DNA of 54,419 bases. It comes from Lautropia mirabilis. Lineage in GTDB: Bacteria; Pseudomonadota; Gammaproteobacteria; Burkholderiales; Burkholderiaceae_B. Below are positions 27,853-38,048 of this stretch, piece after piece. Under the pieces are notes generated by a model, which was not told where the DNA came from, did no database searches, and saw only the letters and a list, made by a program, of their open reading frames with translations. Location of the stretch: assembly GCA_945876565.1 (NCBI GenBank), contig CAMCOS010000014.1:1-54419 (forward strand), written 5' to 3'. Position numbers and translations under genes: made by a program. The first letter of the stretch is position 1; the number at the start of each line of letters is the position of its first letter.

Positions 27853-28644
27853 TTAGCGCGATAGTCGGCGAAGTGTGTTGTCGCGGATCAGACCTTGAAA
27901 ATGCTCTTTGGCCCAGAGAACAACGTCGGGGTCGGTTAATTTGACGCCGAGCTCAAGGTTGCGGCTAAAGGCATCATCAGTAAGGTTTGCGCTTGAAACA
28001 AGCACAACATTGTCAATCGCAGCTAGCTTTGCGTGGAGCTTGCCTGGTCTGCCAGCTTGATTCCGCTCGCGATTTTCAACGGGCCAGTAATAAACCTCCG
28101 CGGTGTTGATCAGTACGGTCGAAAAGGCGCTAAGCGCGTCAAAGCTGAGTTGTCCCTCAGATGCCTCAGCGAACTCCAATACCAGCCTAATTTTTACACC
28201 CCGTTGTGCAGCCTTCAGCAATGTGTCTGCCAGCCGATCAACTTTGACCGCGGCAAAGGTCACCAAAAGGATCTCGTGCTTGGCTGAGGCAATAAGGTCG
28301 TACAGCGCCTGATCGATACGCCGCGCCGCAAGGTGTCCTGATGGAGGAGGACCTGACCAGAGCATCTCAATCTGTCTAGTGTCCAGATAACTTGAATGAA
28401 TTTCTGACGACACCTGTAGACCGTAGCCCAGAGCTTCCCAAGACATAGATCCTTCAGCAAGGTCAAGTATCTGTTGAAGCAGATGCGCCAAATCAGAGTT
28501 GGAAGTCGCAGGTAGCCGCTTTTTTAGGAAATCAGCAGTTGCAGTCGCTGGGGCAGAGCGAAGCTCTGACGACACTTCCTGAAGCCAAGCTCCTGGTGCC
28601 CGAACTGTAAGGGCGCTGATTTGATTGGTGAGGTCAGTTGGCAT
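27853..28644 (-). CDS. drmC: DISARM protein DrmC, phospholipase D-like
   Basis: The protein has 263 residues. The C-terminal half is a phospholipase D fold with a single HKD motif: 'GRPGKLHAKLAAIDNVVLVSSANLTDDA', with His204, Lys206 and Asp211. The N-terminal 90 residues are helical. Single-HKD proteins work as dimers, usually as nucleases. DrmC is a common member of DISARM loci but was found dispensable in the system first studied. It starts 3 nt after the drmB stop and is the last gene of the operon. Confidence 0.92.
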   Translation of the reverse strand: MPTDLTNQISALTVRAPGAWLQEVSSELRSAPATATADFLKKRLPATSNSDLAHLLQQILDLAEGSMSWEALGYGLQVSSEIHSSYLDTRQIEMLWSGPPPSGHLAARRIDQALYDLIASAKHEILLVTFAAVKVDRLADTLLKAAQRGVKIRLVLEFAEASEGQLSFDALSAFSTVLINTAEVYYWPVENRERNQAGRPGKLHAKLAAIDNVVLVSSANLTDDAFSRNLELGVKLTDPDVVLWAKEHFQGLIRDNTLRRLSR

Positions 28645-28647
28645 GTA

Positions 28648-30489
28648 TCAGTCAAAGAACGCTGTTCCTGTACTTATGAAGGTATTTACCAGTACGGATC
28701 TGTCCAAGTAGCGGTTACCGCGCTCACAGGAAGTCTCAGGTGCGAACTGGCATGCATGACAACACGCCCCCTGAATTGTTCTACCCAGGGTGTCCGGTCT
28801 GTGTTCAGCACAGAGTGGATCAGACGCACATAAGCGCATGCTCTCCAGTGCTTGCTCCATGTGTCGCCCAAGGGTTACAGGATCTCCCAACTCCACCAAT
28901 CCACCCAATGTGCCTTCACTGTCTGGTGCTGCTGTGTAGAGCAGGACCCCTGCCATGGGGCCACCGACATCACCAGGCTGTCTTGAGTACAGACGCTCGC
29001 GCACACTGGCTGCTGTGTAGCCGCAATCCAGCACGATTTGCCTCATCAGCGCATGAGCAAGTGAGTGCAGAAGCACAAGTCGAACACCAGGGAAATGTTC
29101 TTCTGGTGGGTCAAGTTTTCTGAGTGTGCGCCAGGCCTTGTGAGACTCCAAAAATTCCTGTTGGAGCCTTTGCACTTCAGGCTTGTCCTGCCAAGCCAAC
29201 AAAGCCTCTTCACGGATCCGAATAAAGATACCTTCCCCGCGGACCTCAGAAGCCGGAAGCCACTTCGGATTTTCCCGGCTAAGCCTGGTCAGTCTGGCTT
29301 CGCCCAAGTTCGTGGCCTCAGAAAAGTCTGCGTTGGACTCAATGCGGGTAAAGCCCATCAGCGCACGCACTTCACGTATGCGCTCCACTAACACCGTTTC
29401 CTCCAGCAAGGGCTCAAACCCCTTGGGTGGGGCCACCTTCTTTAGCTTGAAATCACGATTCTCCGCAGCACTTCCTGGGTTGGAAAATACCTGCCACTCG
29501 GGCAGTTTCAGATCCTCTGGCGGCGCGTCACCCTTTTGAGTTCCGGCACGCTTTTGCTCAATAGCCGCCCAGATGTCGTCGTCACCGTACGCAGCAAACA
29601 AGGGTATGAGTGACTGGAACTTCTGACTGCGCTTCCGCAGCAGGCGCAATTCATCCAGGTCCTCGGTGTCTTTCAGTTCAGCCCACTGCTCTTCCACCAT
29701 CTTGCCCAGCTTGTCCACCGACCTAGGAATTGACAAGGCGGACAGTGCCGTGGGAAACCAACTGTTTGAGGCTCCAAGCAGAATTGTTTTCGCCGGTTCA
29801 GTACAGTCTGGCTCTATCAAACGCAAATGGGGATGATGTCCGCGACATTTAAAAGGCGTATTGCTGTCAAACGCATCAGCCATGCGTCGAGTTAGGCCGC
29901 AACTGTGACACTGCACAACGATGTCAGACGCGTCACCCGAGGCGCCATATTCGCGCAACGACAGCTGTGCTCCTTGGCAGGGCACGTTGCCCTTGTGCAC
30001 GAATTCCAACCAAGGGAAATCAGTCAGGTGGCCTTCACGACAGGCAATCAAGAAACGAACCGACAAGGCTGCGGGTGGTTTACCACCCAGGCTCTTTAAG
30101 CAACCCTGGTGTACATATTGGGTGCGGTCAGGTCGATACGGATCTTGTGAAAGCTTGAACACACCGGACTCCACTGTGGCCAGTGTGTCGCACAGAGAGC
30201 AACGCTGCCACCTAGGAAACGGGGCCACTGGCGCACCAACAGCCGGAGCGGCAGGATCCCTGTCCATACCATCCAGCTTCATCGGTGGCAGGTACAGCTT
30301 GGTCAACTGAGCCCCCAGCCTCTTCTGGATGGCTGCGACCAAACGGTCCTCTTCAATTTCCTTGCAGTAACGCGTGTCCCAGTCGTCCAGCCCCATGACC
30401 AAGGCTGACATGTTGGGCAAGTCCACCAGCGAACCCACCCCGAAGGTGAAGATCAACTGGCTCGGCCGGATTTCTCCCAGTTCATTCAT
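28648..30489 (-). CDS. drmB: DISARM protein DrmB (DUF1998)
   Basis: The start at ATG 30489, 10 nt after drmA, gives 613 residues; longer frames reach into drmA. The N-terminus 'MNELGEIRPSQLIFTFGVGSLVDLPNMSALVMGLDDW' is characteristic. Cysteine pairs follow (CSLCDTL, CREGHLTDFPW, CHSCGL). The DUF1998 domain occupies about residues 465-590 ('RLVLLHSLAHALMRQIVLDCGY...GVLLYTAAPDSEGTLGGLVELG'). It ends with a Cys cluster 'CCHACQFAPETSCERGNRYLDR', probably binding zinc. DrmB works with DrmA to hold incoming DNA. Confidence 0.94.
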   Translation of the reverse strand: MNELGEIRPSQLIFTFGVGSLVDLPNMSALVMGLDDWDTRYCKEIEEDRLVAAIQKRLGAQLTKLYLPPMKLDGMDRDPAAPAVGAPVAPFPRWQRCSLCDTLATVESGVFKLSQDPYRPDRTQYVHQGCLKSLGGKPPAALSVRFLIACREGHLTDFPWLEFVHKGNVPCQGAQLSLREYGASGDASDIVVQCHSCGLTRRMADAFDSNTPFKCRGHHPHLRLIEPDCTEPAKTILLGASNSWFPTALSALSIPRSVDKLGKMVEEQWAELKDTEDLDELRLLRKRSQKFQSLIPLFAAYGDDDIWAAIEQKRAGTQKGDAPPEDLKLPEWQVFSNPGSAAENRDFKLKKVAPPKGFEPLLEETVLVERIREVRALMGFTRIESNADFSEATNLGEARLTRLSRENPKWLPASEVRGEGIFIRIREEALLAWQDKPEVQRLQQEFLESHKAWRTLRKLDPPEEHFPGVRLVLLHSLAHALMRQIVLDCGYTAASVRERLYSRQPGDVGGPMAGVLLYTAAPDSEGTLGGLVELGDPVTLGRHMEQALESMRLCASDPLCAEHRPDTLGRTIQGACCHACQFAPETSCERGNRYLDRSVLVNTFISTGTAFFD

Positions 30490-30499
30490 GCTATTTCTC

Positions 30500-33400
30500 T
30501 CAATCCGCCCGCAGGCCTGTTGTGCGTTGATCCAGCACCAAATCGACAGTGCCCTCCACATCGCGCAGTGAATTCAGGCAGGTGAACATCTGCCAATCGT
30601 TTTCGCCTGCCTGCTCCAGCAGGCCCACGGTGGCGCCACCTTCTGACTTGTAGCCGAGCTTGTGATCCTTCTGGTTGTGGACGCGCTGCAACCACTCATC
30701 TCGTCTGCGGTCCAGCATGTCCCTGATGCGCACCCCTACTGTGGCGTCATGGGTGGCGTTCACTCCGCGTTCACTCAGCATGTCGAATACCGCCGCCCAA
30801 ACTGGATCGGTATCTTGTACCTCTCCAGCCTTCAAGTTGGAGTTCAGGTGGTCATCCATCAAACGCATCAGCCCCACCATCACACCGGTCAGGCCGCGGT
30901 CCAAAGCCCTAGCCGAGAATGGCGTCACGGACAGAGCCTCTACATGCTTGTAGAACGTCTCGTGGTAGTGCTCGAAACGCTCATAGTGCGACAAGTCCCG
31001 CGGGCGCGCCCAGTTGAATACCGTGCTCACCAAACCAGGGCCGCTGGCTGAACGCCCCACGCGGCTGGTGGCCTGGATGTATTCGGAAGTGTTCTTGGGT
31101 TGCCCCGCTACCACCATCAGACCCAGTCGTTCAATATCCACCCCCACTGAAATCATGTTGGTGGCCAGGATCACGTCATATGGCACAGCAGAACTCACCT
31201 TACTACCCGCTTTGCGCTCTGCTGCACGTTGCGCCTCCAGCGACTTGTCAAACATCGCCTCCAGCCGTTCAAGGATCTTCGGAATGTCGGTACCTGACTT
31301 GCGGGAAGTCAGTTCCTCCAAAGCCCGCACCCGACGTTTGGCCAAGCCACGCTGATCTGCATCCCGTAAGCGGGCCTTGATGTCGTCTTCCACCAAGCGC
31401 CGAGTGCCTGCCAGTTCCCGAATGGAGTTGAAGTAGCCCGTCAAGGTCATGTACGGATCTGCCAGGCGGTCGTACTTTTCGTACAGCACCTGCGCGGCGG
31501 CCATGTGCGCCACATAGGTGCGGATCATGGCCACCGGATACCGGCGCCCAAATGCACTGATACCCAGGTAGCGGCGACCAGGGTAATCGGGCCCGGTCGG
31601 GCGCTGGATGGCAAAAAAACTGTCCCGAATACTGGTGCCCTGTGGTGGAAACACTTCCAGCTTGCGCACGAACAGCTTTTGCACCTGGTCTGGCGCACGA
31701 CGAATCGTCGCGGTTGATGCCACCACTTTGGGGCGGACCTTCTTGCCGTCCACGGTCCATGAGCAGAGTTCATCTACAGCGGCCTCGTACAACCCCACCA
31801 TGGAACCCAACGGCCCACTGATCAGGTGCAACTCGTCCTGGATGATCAAGTCCGGCGGACGCAAGAAGTTGTGAGGACGGTTCTTCACCGAAGGCAAACC
31901 ATTGCGGGCGGGGTGGTGCTGCCCGTCATCGACTTCGGGCGACAGGAAACCATGCCGGTCACAGACCTCGGTGACCTTGCCAAACAGCATCTGGGTCAAG
32001 CCGTTCCAGGGCATCTGGGCAAACTTGTCCACGGTGGCAATCAGCAGCGAGGGAGGACGACGGTAAATCTCTTCGTCCACCACCATCACCGGCAGGCCAG
32101 CCCGCGGTGCACGCGCCTCGGTGAACTCACAACGGCCCAGGTCATCGCCACAGTACGTCACGCAGCGGCCGATGTCGCTAGGAGCCTCGTACACTTTTAG
32201 GTGCTTTTCCTTGATCTCACAGCCACACCAGGGGCAGGAAGTTATCTGCAACGGGCTACCGTTTGAAGAGGGTGCCCCACCTACATTGCGTTGCCGCAGG
32301 GCATTGGCTGCGCCGGACAGGGAATTAGGGGTCGTCTTGCCCCCCACCCACAGGCCCAGACGGAACGGGGTCTCTCCCCACTTGGCCACATCAATGCGCC
32401 GAATGGATTCACACGCACAGATCAACGCGGCTGCCCGTTGAAACTGCTGCAGGGTCAGCAGGCGAAGGGTGTATCGCATCAACACCGCCACACCATGATC
32501 GCCGCGGCGGCCTTCCAACACACCCTGCAAGCGGCGCAGGGCCAAGGTATAGGCGGTCAGACCCAAATAGGCTTCGGTCTTGCCACCACCGGTGGCAAAC
32601 CACAGCAGATCCGCGACGGCCTCCGTCTCGTGACTGCGGTCGTGGTGGTGCAAGTCGCTCAAGCTGGGCAGGTTGAGCAGCACAAAAGCCAACTGGAACA
32701 AACGCCAGCTTCGGTTCCTGGGGTCTTGGTCCAGGTCAGCAAAGCCTTGCTCAATCTCCCGCTCTTTCTTGCGCACCTTGCGAGCAAAGGTGGAATGAAT
32801 GCGCTGTTGCCACATGGCCCGGTTGGCAAACCTAAACGCCTCTTCGGCCATCGGGTTCTGGTCAATCAGATCAATGCCTGCTTTGATGCGCTGCAAGGCC
32901 CGTGTGCACCGCTGAACAGCCAGCTGGGCCGCATCCTCATGGCCTGCGAGGCGCTCCGCGGGCAACGTCAGTTTGGCAGCCTCCATCTTGATCCAGACAC
33001 GGTAGGCCGTCTCGATATGGCGCAGGCTGGCAATCAGGCCCGGCTTGGGCAATTCAGCCAGCTCCTTCATGTCCATCACCACACCGTTCAGGTTCTCGTC
33101 GTCATCCGCGGAACGGGGCGTCTGCTGAGGCACCTCAAACTGGGGGACCCACTCGGTCTCCACCTGAGTGGCTCGCTCGGCCAGGGGTTCTGGCAGGGTG
33201 GCATGGATGGATATGCCATGCCCCACCGCAAACTCGCGCTGGTGTCGGTACAGCATCTCCAGGGTTTCGGTCTCTTCCCTGGTAAGGGGGTCCATCTTGG
33301 ACAAGTCGGCTTTGGCACTCTTGCGCTGCACAAAGATCGGCTCACCGTCCACGCCATGAACACGCAGCTTGGGCTGAAACAGCCAGACCTCGTCCCTGGG

Positions 33401-34024
33401 TTCACCAGCACGGGTGCGTTCAGCTTGCTGGTTGACCAGGAACAAGGTGACCACCCAACCATCCGCGGTCAGACGCATACGGCCCTGAAGCTGCACCAAA
33501 GGATGGTCGACATGCAGCTCCTTGGGTTTCAGCATGCCGTCCCTCAGGTCCAGCACCAACGGTGGCGTCACAACCGGGAACCGCTTCCACACATTGGCTG
33601 GGTTATCGTCGCGGTTCACCTGTGTGGTGCTTTTCATGCGCAGGTACTGGCCCCATTCGGCTTCCACCACAAGCTGCTGCGTTTCAGCCGCCACCACAAA
33701 ACTCAAGCCCATCGAAGAAGGGAAATAAGTCCCCCCCGCCGGAACGCCCGACTCCACTGCCCCCTCTTCCCCATCATCACCGCCGCCGGCACCAAGTTCG
33801 TCCTGCTCACTGGGGTCTACAGCGCTGTCTTTGGGAGCCAACATACCCACCAGGTAGCGCTGGTATGCGTGGTCTTCGTACTGGCTAAGCTCCTCATCGG
33901 GGCCACCCGCAGGGCCGAGCAGATCGTGGATGACCATCTCGGTAAGTTCATCACGAATGTCCCTGGGCGTCTTGGTTACCAGCGCAGGCAGGATGTGAGT
34001 CGCACTTGATGGTGTTGTACTCAT
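30500..34024 (-). CDS. drmA: DISARM helicase DrmA
   Basis: ATG 34024 has TTGGAGC upstream and lies 13 nt after drmMI, giving about 1174 residues. The helicase core shows Walker A 'FATGGGKTEAYLGL' (about residue 475), the DEXH-type box 'IIQDELHLISGPLGS' (about 725) and the arginine finger motif 'ATSRVGRS' (about 985). The N-terminal 470 residues are the DISARM-specific part, beginning 'THILPALVTKTPRDIRDELTEMVIHDLLGPAGGPDEE'. It is the core ATPase of DISARM and forms a complex with DrmB that prefers DNA with free 5' ends in studied systems. Confidence 0.95.
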   Translation of the reverse strand: MSTTPSSATHILPALVTKTPRDIRDELTEMVIHDLLGPAGGPDEELSQYEDHAYQRYLVGMLAPKDSAVDPSEQDELGAGGGDDGEEGAVESGVPAGGTYFPSSMGLSFVVAAETQQLVVEAEWGQYLRMKSTTQVNRDDNPANVWKRFPVVTPPLVLDLRDGMLKPKELHVDHPLVQLQGRMRLTADGWVVTLFLVNQQAERTRAGEPRDEVWLFQPKLRVHGVDGEPIFVQRKSAKADLSKMDPLTREETETLEMLYRHQREFAVGHGISIHATLPEPLAERATQVETEWVPQFEVPQQTPRSADDDENLNGVVMDMKELAELPKPGLIASLRHIETAYRVWIKMEAAKLTLPAERLAGHEDAAQLAVQRCTRALQRIKAGIDLIDQNPMAEEAFRFANRAMWQQRIHSTFARKVRKKEREIEQGFADLDQDPRNRSWRLFQLAFVLLNLPSLSDLHHHDRSHETEAVADLLWFATGGGKTEAYLGLTAYTLALRRLQGVLEGRRGDHGVAVLMRYTLRLLTLQQFQRAAALICACESIRRIDVAKWGETPFRLGLWVGGKTTPNSLSGAANALRQRNVGGAPSSNGSPLQITSCPWCGCEIKEKHLKVYEAPSDIGRCVTYCGDDLGRCEFTEARAPRAGLPVMVVDEEIYRRPPSLLIATVDKFAQMPWNGLTQMLFGKVTEVCDRHGFLSPEVDDGQHHPARNGLPSVKNRPHNFLRPPDLIIQDELHLISGPLGSMVGLYEAAVDELCSWTVDGKKVRPKVVASTATIRRAPDQVQKLFVRKLEVFPPQGTSIRDSFFAIQRPTGPDYPGRRYLGISAFGRRYPVAMIRTYVAHMAAAQVLYEKYDRLADPYMTLTGYFNSIRELAGTRRLVEDDIKARLRDADQRGLAKRRVRALEELTSRKSGTDIPKILERLEAMFDKSLEAQRAAERKAGSKVSSAVPYDVILATNMISVGVDIERLGLMVVAGQPKNTSEYIQATSRVGRSASGPGLVSTVFNWARPRDLSHYERFEHYHETFYKHVEALSVTPFSARALDRGLTGVMVGLMRLMDDHLNSNLKAGEVQDTDPVWAAVFDMLSERGVNATHDATVGVRIRDMLDRRRDEWLQRVHNQKDHKLGYKSEGGATVGLLEQAGENDWQMFTCLNSLRDVEGTVDLVLDQRTTGLRAD

Positions 34025-34037
34025 GCGTTGCTCCAAT

Positions 34038-37000
34038 TCAGAAATCCATAGTCGCCTGCCCGTCGGCGTCTTTCTTCTTGCGTCCACGTTTGGCAGGGGT
34101 AGCGGACGCTTGGGTCGCTGCCGCAGCAACTTCTTCAGCGTGGCGCCGGTGGTTCAGGGCCAGCAGCAGGTCAAGCGCTTCGCGACGTGCGGTATCGGAA
34201 ATGGTGAAGCGAATGCCTTGCTTGGTTTCGTGGAAGCCGTGACCTAGGTCGAGTTTTTGCCAACCGTAGGCCTTTGAAACGACTCTATCGAGTTCAACTT
34301 GTAGACTGCGCATCTCAACAATAGCTGTATCCGAAACTGACGAGTCGTGCATGCGGTTGTAGATCTCTGTTAAGGCCCAAGATTTGGATAAGCGCACTCG
34401 GTCGCGCATTTCAGAGTATCGACGACCAATTTCATTTAGTTCATCCGTAAAATTTGGAAAAGGGAATGTGCCAAATACCCGATCTGCGGTGTAAGCGAGT
34501 AGATCTAAATTAGTGGCGCAGTAACTCCACACCCATAATGTGTGAAAGCTGCTCTGCATGGCCGCAAATCGGGCAGGGGTAGGGTCAGCTATCACCACCA
34601 TCGGATGGGCAAAAATACATCGCGACCTATAGAAACTGGGCATTACATATTTTGCCGTGTACGGTTGCAGCAATACCTTATCTAAATTCTTCGTAGCATC
34701 AACAAGGGTTGGTCGTGCGTCAGCGTATCGCCACCACCTTTCTCGATGGGTGTTCCTCTTTACTAGATCCCTTTCTGGTTTCACTCGTTCGCGAACAATT
34801 TTGAGTGCCTCGGGATATTTGGCTTCAATCTCTGGCAAATCTCTAGTTGCAAAATAGATTGCTTTAACCTCCAGTGACTGCTCTGCGGTATTGTTTAGCT
34901 CATCACCTTTTATATAGTCAAAAATCACATCTGAGTTAGACGAATTAGCTTGAATCAATTCTTCCGCCTCTTTCGACGAAATTAAGAACCCTTGACCACC
35001 TAAGTAGTGTCCAGAAAATGATATTCCTTGATTCTGACGTAATGAATGAGGGGAAAGCCTTTCGGATTCAGGCAAAAAATAGGAATTAATCTCGGCGACA
35101 AAAACCGAATCGAACTCTACTTTCGACTTCCATTCACCTTTAAAGAGATGACAGTCAACAACTTTTACTCCAGCGGTACCGGGCCACGATCGAGTGGATT
35201 TTGCACGAACAATTTTGTACCCATTGGCGCAAAGACTAGCGATTCCTGCTTCTCGTGAATCACCTTGCGTAATGATGTCACTTAGCAACAAGCCCGAGAC
35301 TCCACGATCTTTGAGTAGTGCACATGTTCTACGCAAAAAATATACACATAGATCAGTCGTCCTTATTGCCCAAGGAAAGAGCGATTGAAGCGTTGCGTAA
35401 TAGACGTCACCAAGGCGAAAAGAAATTCTCCGACCACCTAGAAAAGGTGGGTTTCCGATAAATCCATCAAAGCCTTTGCTTCCTACGATTTCAGGAAATT
35501 CCAGAGCCCAATGCATACAAATACGGCCACCTAGTCGCTGCTTCGAGTGGTCTCTTAATTCATCCAGATCATTGCTCCAACGGACCATCAGATGATCTGC
35601 AGCGGACTCTCGCTCGGATTCGTAGGCACGCCCATTGAGTCCCTTTAGTTCAATAGCTACCAGTATGTCTGCAGCTGCATTTAGTTTCGCTACTTCATCT
35701 TCTGCCTCGGAATGTAACGCCGCCTTAGCAGCGATCTGCTCTGGCGTATCCGAAGGCATCGACTCCAGCATTTCTCGCTTTTTCTTAGCTTCCTCGATTT
35801 GTTGCACGAAGCCAGGTGCATTAAATCCTTGTAGCTTCCCAGCACCGGGACGGAGGCTGAAGTTTTCTAACTGTTCCAGCGAAGTAATACCAAGCAATGA
35901 ATCGCCACACTTAAAGGCGTGATCGAGGAAGTTAAATGGGCGGCTCTTGTCCACGGTGATGAGCCACATAGACAGCTTGGCCATTTCCACTGCCATGGGG
36001 TTGATGTCCACGCCATACAGGCACCGGTCAGCCACCAAGCGGCGGGCAATAGCGATGCGTTCTGAAGCTTCAGCGGGCACCAGCCGTTCAGCGGAGGCCC
36101 CTTCAGAGAAGTTGCCTTCAGGCGTAATTAGCAACTGCCCTGGGTGAACCCTCTCTTCGTTCTCCCAGGCTTCCACCAACCGTTCCGCTAGGTAGCGGCA
36201 GGCTTGCACCAAAAAGGCCCCGGAACCCATGGCCATGTCGCAGACCTTGAGTGCCAAGATCTCTTTCGGGGACTTAAGCTTCCATTCTTCCTTTGGTAGA
36301 CCCTCTGCAGGACCCACGTAAACCAGGGGCTCCAGTGTGTGGCGAACAATAGGCTCGGTGAGTGATGGCGGGGTGTAGTGCGTCCCAGTGCTGCGGCGGG
36401 TAGTGCCCGTGGTCACAAACACGCTGCCAGGCGACACTACCCACGGGCGCTCGAACGAGTCCTCCCGGATGAGACCCGTAAACGGACGCAGGCGGGCCAG
36501 CAAGGTTTCGTCCTGGCGGCAGGCCACCAACAGCTTGTGTTCGTCCAGAACGCTGGTGCTGTTCAGTTCTTTGCGCAGGGCTGGCAGTGAGCGGCCCGTT
36601 TCTTCTTTCAGGTGATCCAGCAGCGCATCCTCACCCTTGGCCAGCAGCTGCTCCAGGGTGGACAGCGGAATTTCAGGCTCTTTGCTTCGAGTGCCGCGGA
36701 TGCCAAGCACCACCTCGGTGGCCCGTTGGGCGGTATGGTCCAGCAGACCTTCGTACACGTGGCCAATCTGTTCCACCCCCAAGGCGCGGAAGGAGACCCG
36801 ACGGGTTTCGGCGGCTCCACCGGTTTTGGTCCGCAAGCGCTGCAGGGAGTTGAGCAGGTGCAGCACCACACGGTTATTCACTGGCCAGGGGTCTGCCGAC
36901 TGACTGCGCCAGTTGGATCCCGCGGCGCGGCCTTCCAGGAAGGGGTAGCGGTCGGGGTCAAACAGCGAGCCGCCATAGGCTTGCATCAACAAGTCCTGAT

Positions 37001-38048
37001 GCTGAATACCGCCATGCACCGCACGGAAGGTGGCCAGCAGGCGGGTCCAAGCATCGTAACGACGCTCCAAAACCTCTTCACCATTTTGGTCAGCCACTTC
37101 CTGCAGTTGTTCTTGCAGGGTAGAGACGGCGTAGTTGTCGTCATACAGGGGCTTGCCCAGGTGCAGCAACCCACGCTCTTCGGCTGAGAACAAGAAGACC
37201 AACCGCATCATGATGGTCAGTGCAGCGTCGTACACCGTCGTGGGCGGTACGCCTTTGAGTGAAACACCCTGGCTTTCCTGGTGGATGGCGTCAAACGACT
37301 GCACCAGCACTTCCACCGCCTCGCGCACCTGGTAGCCCAGCTGGTCGGTGACTTCCTGTTGGTCGCTGGCGCTTTCTTTCAGCAAGGTCAGCAACGTGCT
37401 GTCGGCCGCAACGCCAAAGAAACGACGCACGCCCAGCAGAGACTGGAAGGCACGCAGAGTAATGGGTTCGTCCAGCCAAAGGGCGCCGTACCAAGACGCA
37501 TACCCGGTGGTCTCACCGCGGGGGGCGTAGACCAGCATCCATTGCTCACCATTTGTGACCAGCCCCAAGGGCACGTTGGTGCCATGCAGCAATTCCATCA
37601 TCCGCGTGGCCGGGGTGGCTTTCCAGTGCTTGCCAATGACCGGCTTATCCAGGGGCTGTGCTGCGGGGTAACTGCTGATCAGCAGTTGGACAGGCCCAAC
37701 TGCGTCGTTCCCTGCCGGGCCGATCAAGGCAAAGTCAGGGCGAAGGGTTTCGCCTTGCTCTGCCATGTTCGCTTCCAAGCCAGCGGGCAGGGCTTGGCCT
37801 TCTGCAATCTGGCTGGCGGGGTAACCCAACAATGCTCCGAGCACATGCAGAACCCAGGCGCGTTGTTTGCCTGGTGCTGCCGGGTTGTCTTGCCAATCTT
37901 CGTAGGCTGCCCTGAGTTGTTTGGCTTGAGCTGGATCGCGGGCTTCAAGTCCTTGCGGGAATGTACGCAGCAACACCGGCAGAGAGACGAAGGGGCCGGA
38001 GACCTCAACCAGTGAAAGCCAGTCGGCGTGGTGGCGGGCGGTGCTCAT
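34038..38048 (-). CDS. drmMI: DISARM class 1 adenine-specific DNA methyltransferase DrmMI
   Basis: ATG 38048 overlaps the drmD stop (ATGA) and yields 1336 residues. The SAM-binding motif I reads 'VCDMAMGSGAFLVQACRYLAERL' (about residue 603). The catalytic motif is 'FIGNPPFLGG' (NPPF at about 864), which marks N6-adenine methylation. A long N-terminal region precedes it, like that of type IIG/BREX PglX-type enzymes, and a target-recognition segment follows (about 930-1250). The last 25 residues are Lys/Arg-rich. It marks self DNA. The presence of this enzyme and DrmD, rather than the cytosine enzyme DrmMII, defines class 1. Confidence 0.94.
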   Translation of the reverse strand: MSTARHHADWLSLVEVSGPFVSLPVLLRTFPQGLEARDPAQAKQLRAAYEDWQDNPAAPGKQRAWVLHVLGALLGYPASQIAEGQALPAGLEANMAEQGETLRPDFALIGPAGNDAVGPVQLLISSYPAAQPLDKPVIGKHWKATPATRMMELLHGTNVPLGLVTNGEQWMLVYAPRGETTGYASWYGALWLDEPITLRAFQSLLGVRRFFGVAADSTLLTLLKESASDQQEVTDQLGYQVREAVEVLVQSFDAIHQESQGVSLKGVPPTTVYDAALTIMMRLVFLFSAEERGLLHLGKPLYDDNYAVSTLQEQLQEVADQNGEEVLERRYDAWTRLLATFRAVHGGIQHQDLLMQAYGGSLFDPDRYPFLEGRAAGSNWRSQSADPWPVNNRVVLHLLNSLQRLRTKTGGAAETRRVSFRALGVEQIGHVYEGLLDHTAQRATEVVLGIRGTRSKEPEIPLSTLEQLLAKGEDALLDHLKEETGRSLPALRKELNSTSVLDEHKLLVACRQDETLLARLRPFTGLIREDSFERPWVVSPGSVFVTTGTTRRSTGTHYTPPSLTEPIVRHTLEPLVYVGPAEGLPKEEWKLKSPKEILALKVCDMAMGSGAFLVQACRYLAERLVEAWENEERVHPGQLLITPEGNFSEGASAERLVPAEASERIAIARRLVADRCLYGVDINPMAVEMAKLSMWLITVDKSRPFNFLDHAFKCGDSLLGITSLEQLENFSLRPGAGKLQGFNAPGFVQQIEEAKKKREMLESMPSDTPEQIAAKAALHSEAEDEVAKLNAAADILVAIELKGLNGRAYESERESAADHLMVRWSNDLDELRDHSKQRLGGRICMHWALEFPEIVGSKGFDGFIGNPPFLGGRRISFRLGDVYYATLQSLFPWAIRTTDLCVYFLRRTCALLKDRGVSGLLLSDIITQGDSREAGIASLCANGYKIVRAKSTRSWPGTAGVKVVDCHLFKGEWKSKVEFDSVFVAEINSYFLPESERLSPHSLRQNQGISFSGHYLGGQGFLISSKEAEELIQANSSNSDVIFDYIKGDELNNTAEQSLEVKAIYFATRDLPEIEAKYPEALKIVRERVKPERDLVKRNTHRERWWRYADARPTLVDATKNLDKVLLQPYTAKYVMPSFYRSRCIFAHPMVVIADPTPARFAAMQSSFHTLWVWSYCATNLDLLAYTADRVFGTFPFPNFTDELNEIGRRYSEMRDRVRLSKSWALTEIYNRMHDSSVSDTAIVEMRSLQVELDRVVSKAYGWQKLDLGHGFHETKQGIRFTISDTARREALDLLLALNHRRHAEEVAAAATQASATPAKRGRKKKDADGQATMDF

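Noticed and set aside
32291-34009. 572-codon plus-strand open frame opposite drmA
   Set aside because: It lies entirely antisense to the drmA helicase, whose motifs are clear; its composition (Gln/His/Leu-rich) is that of a shadow frame in GC-biased DNA.
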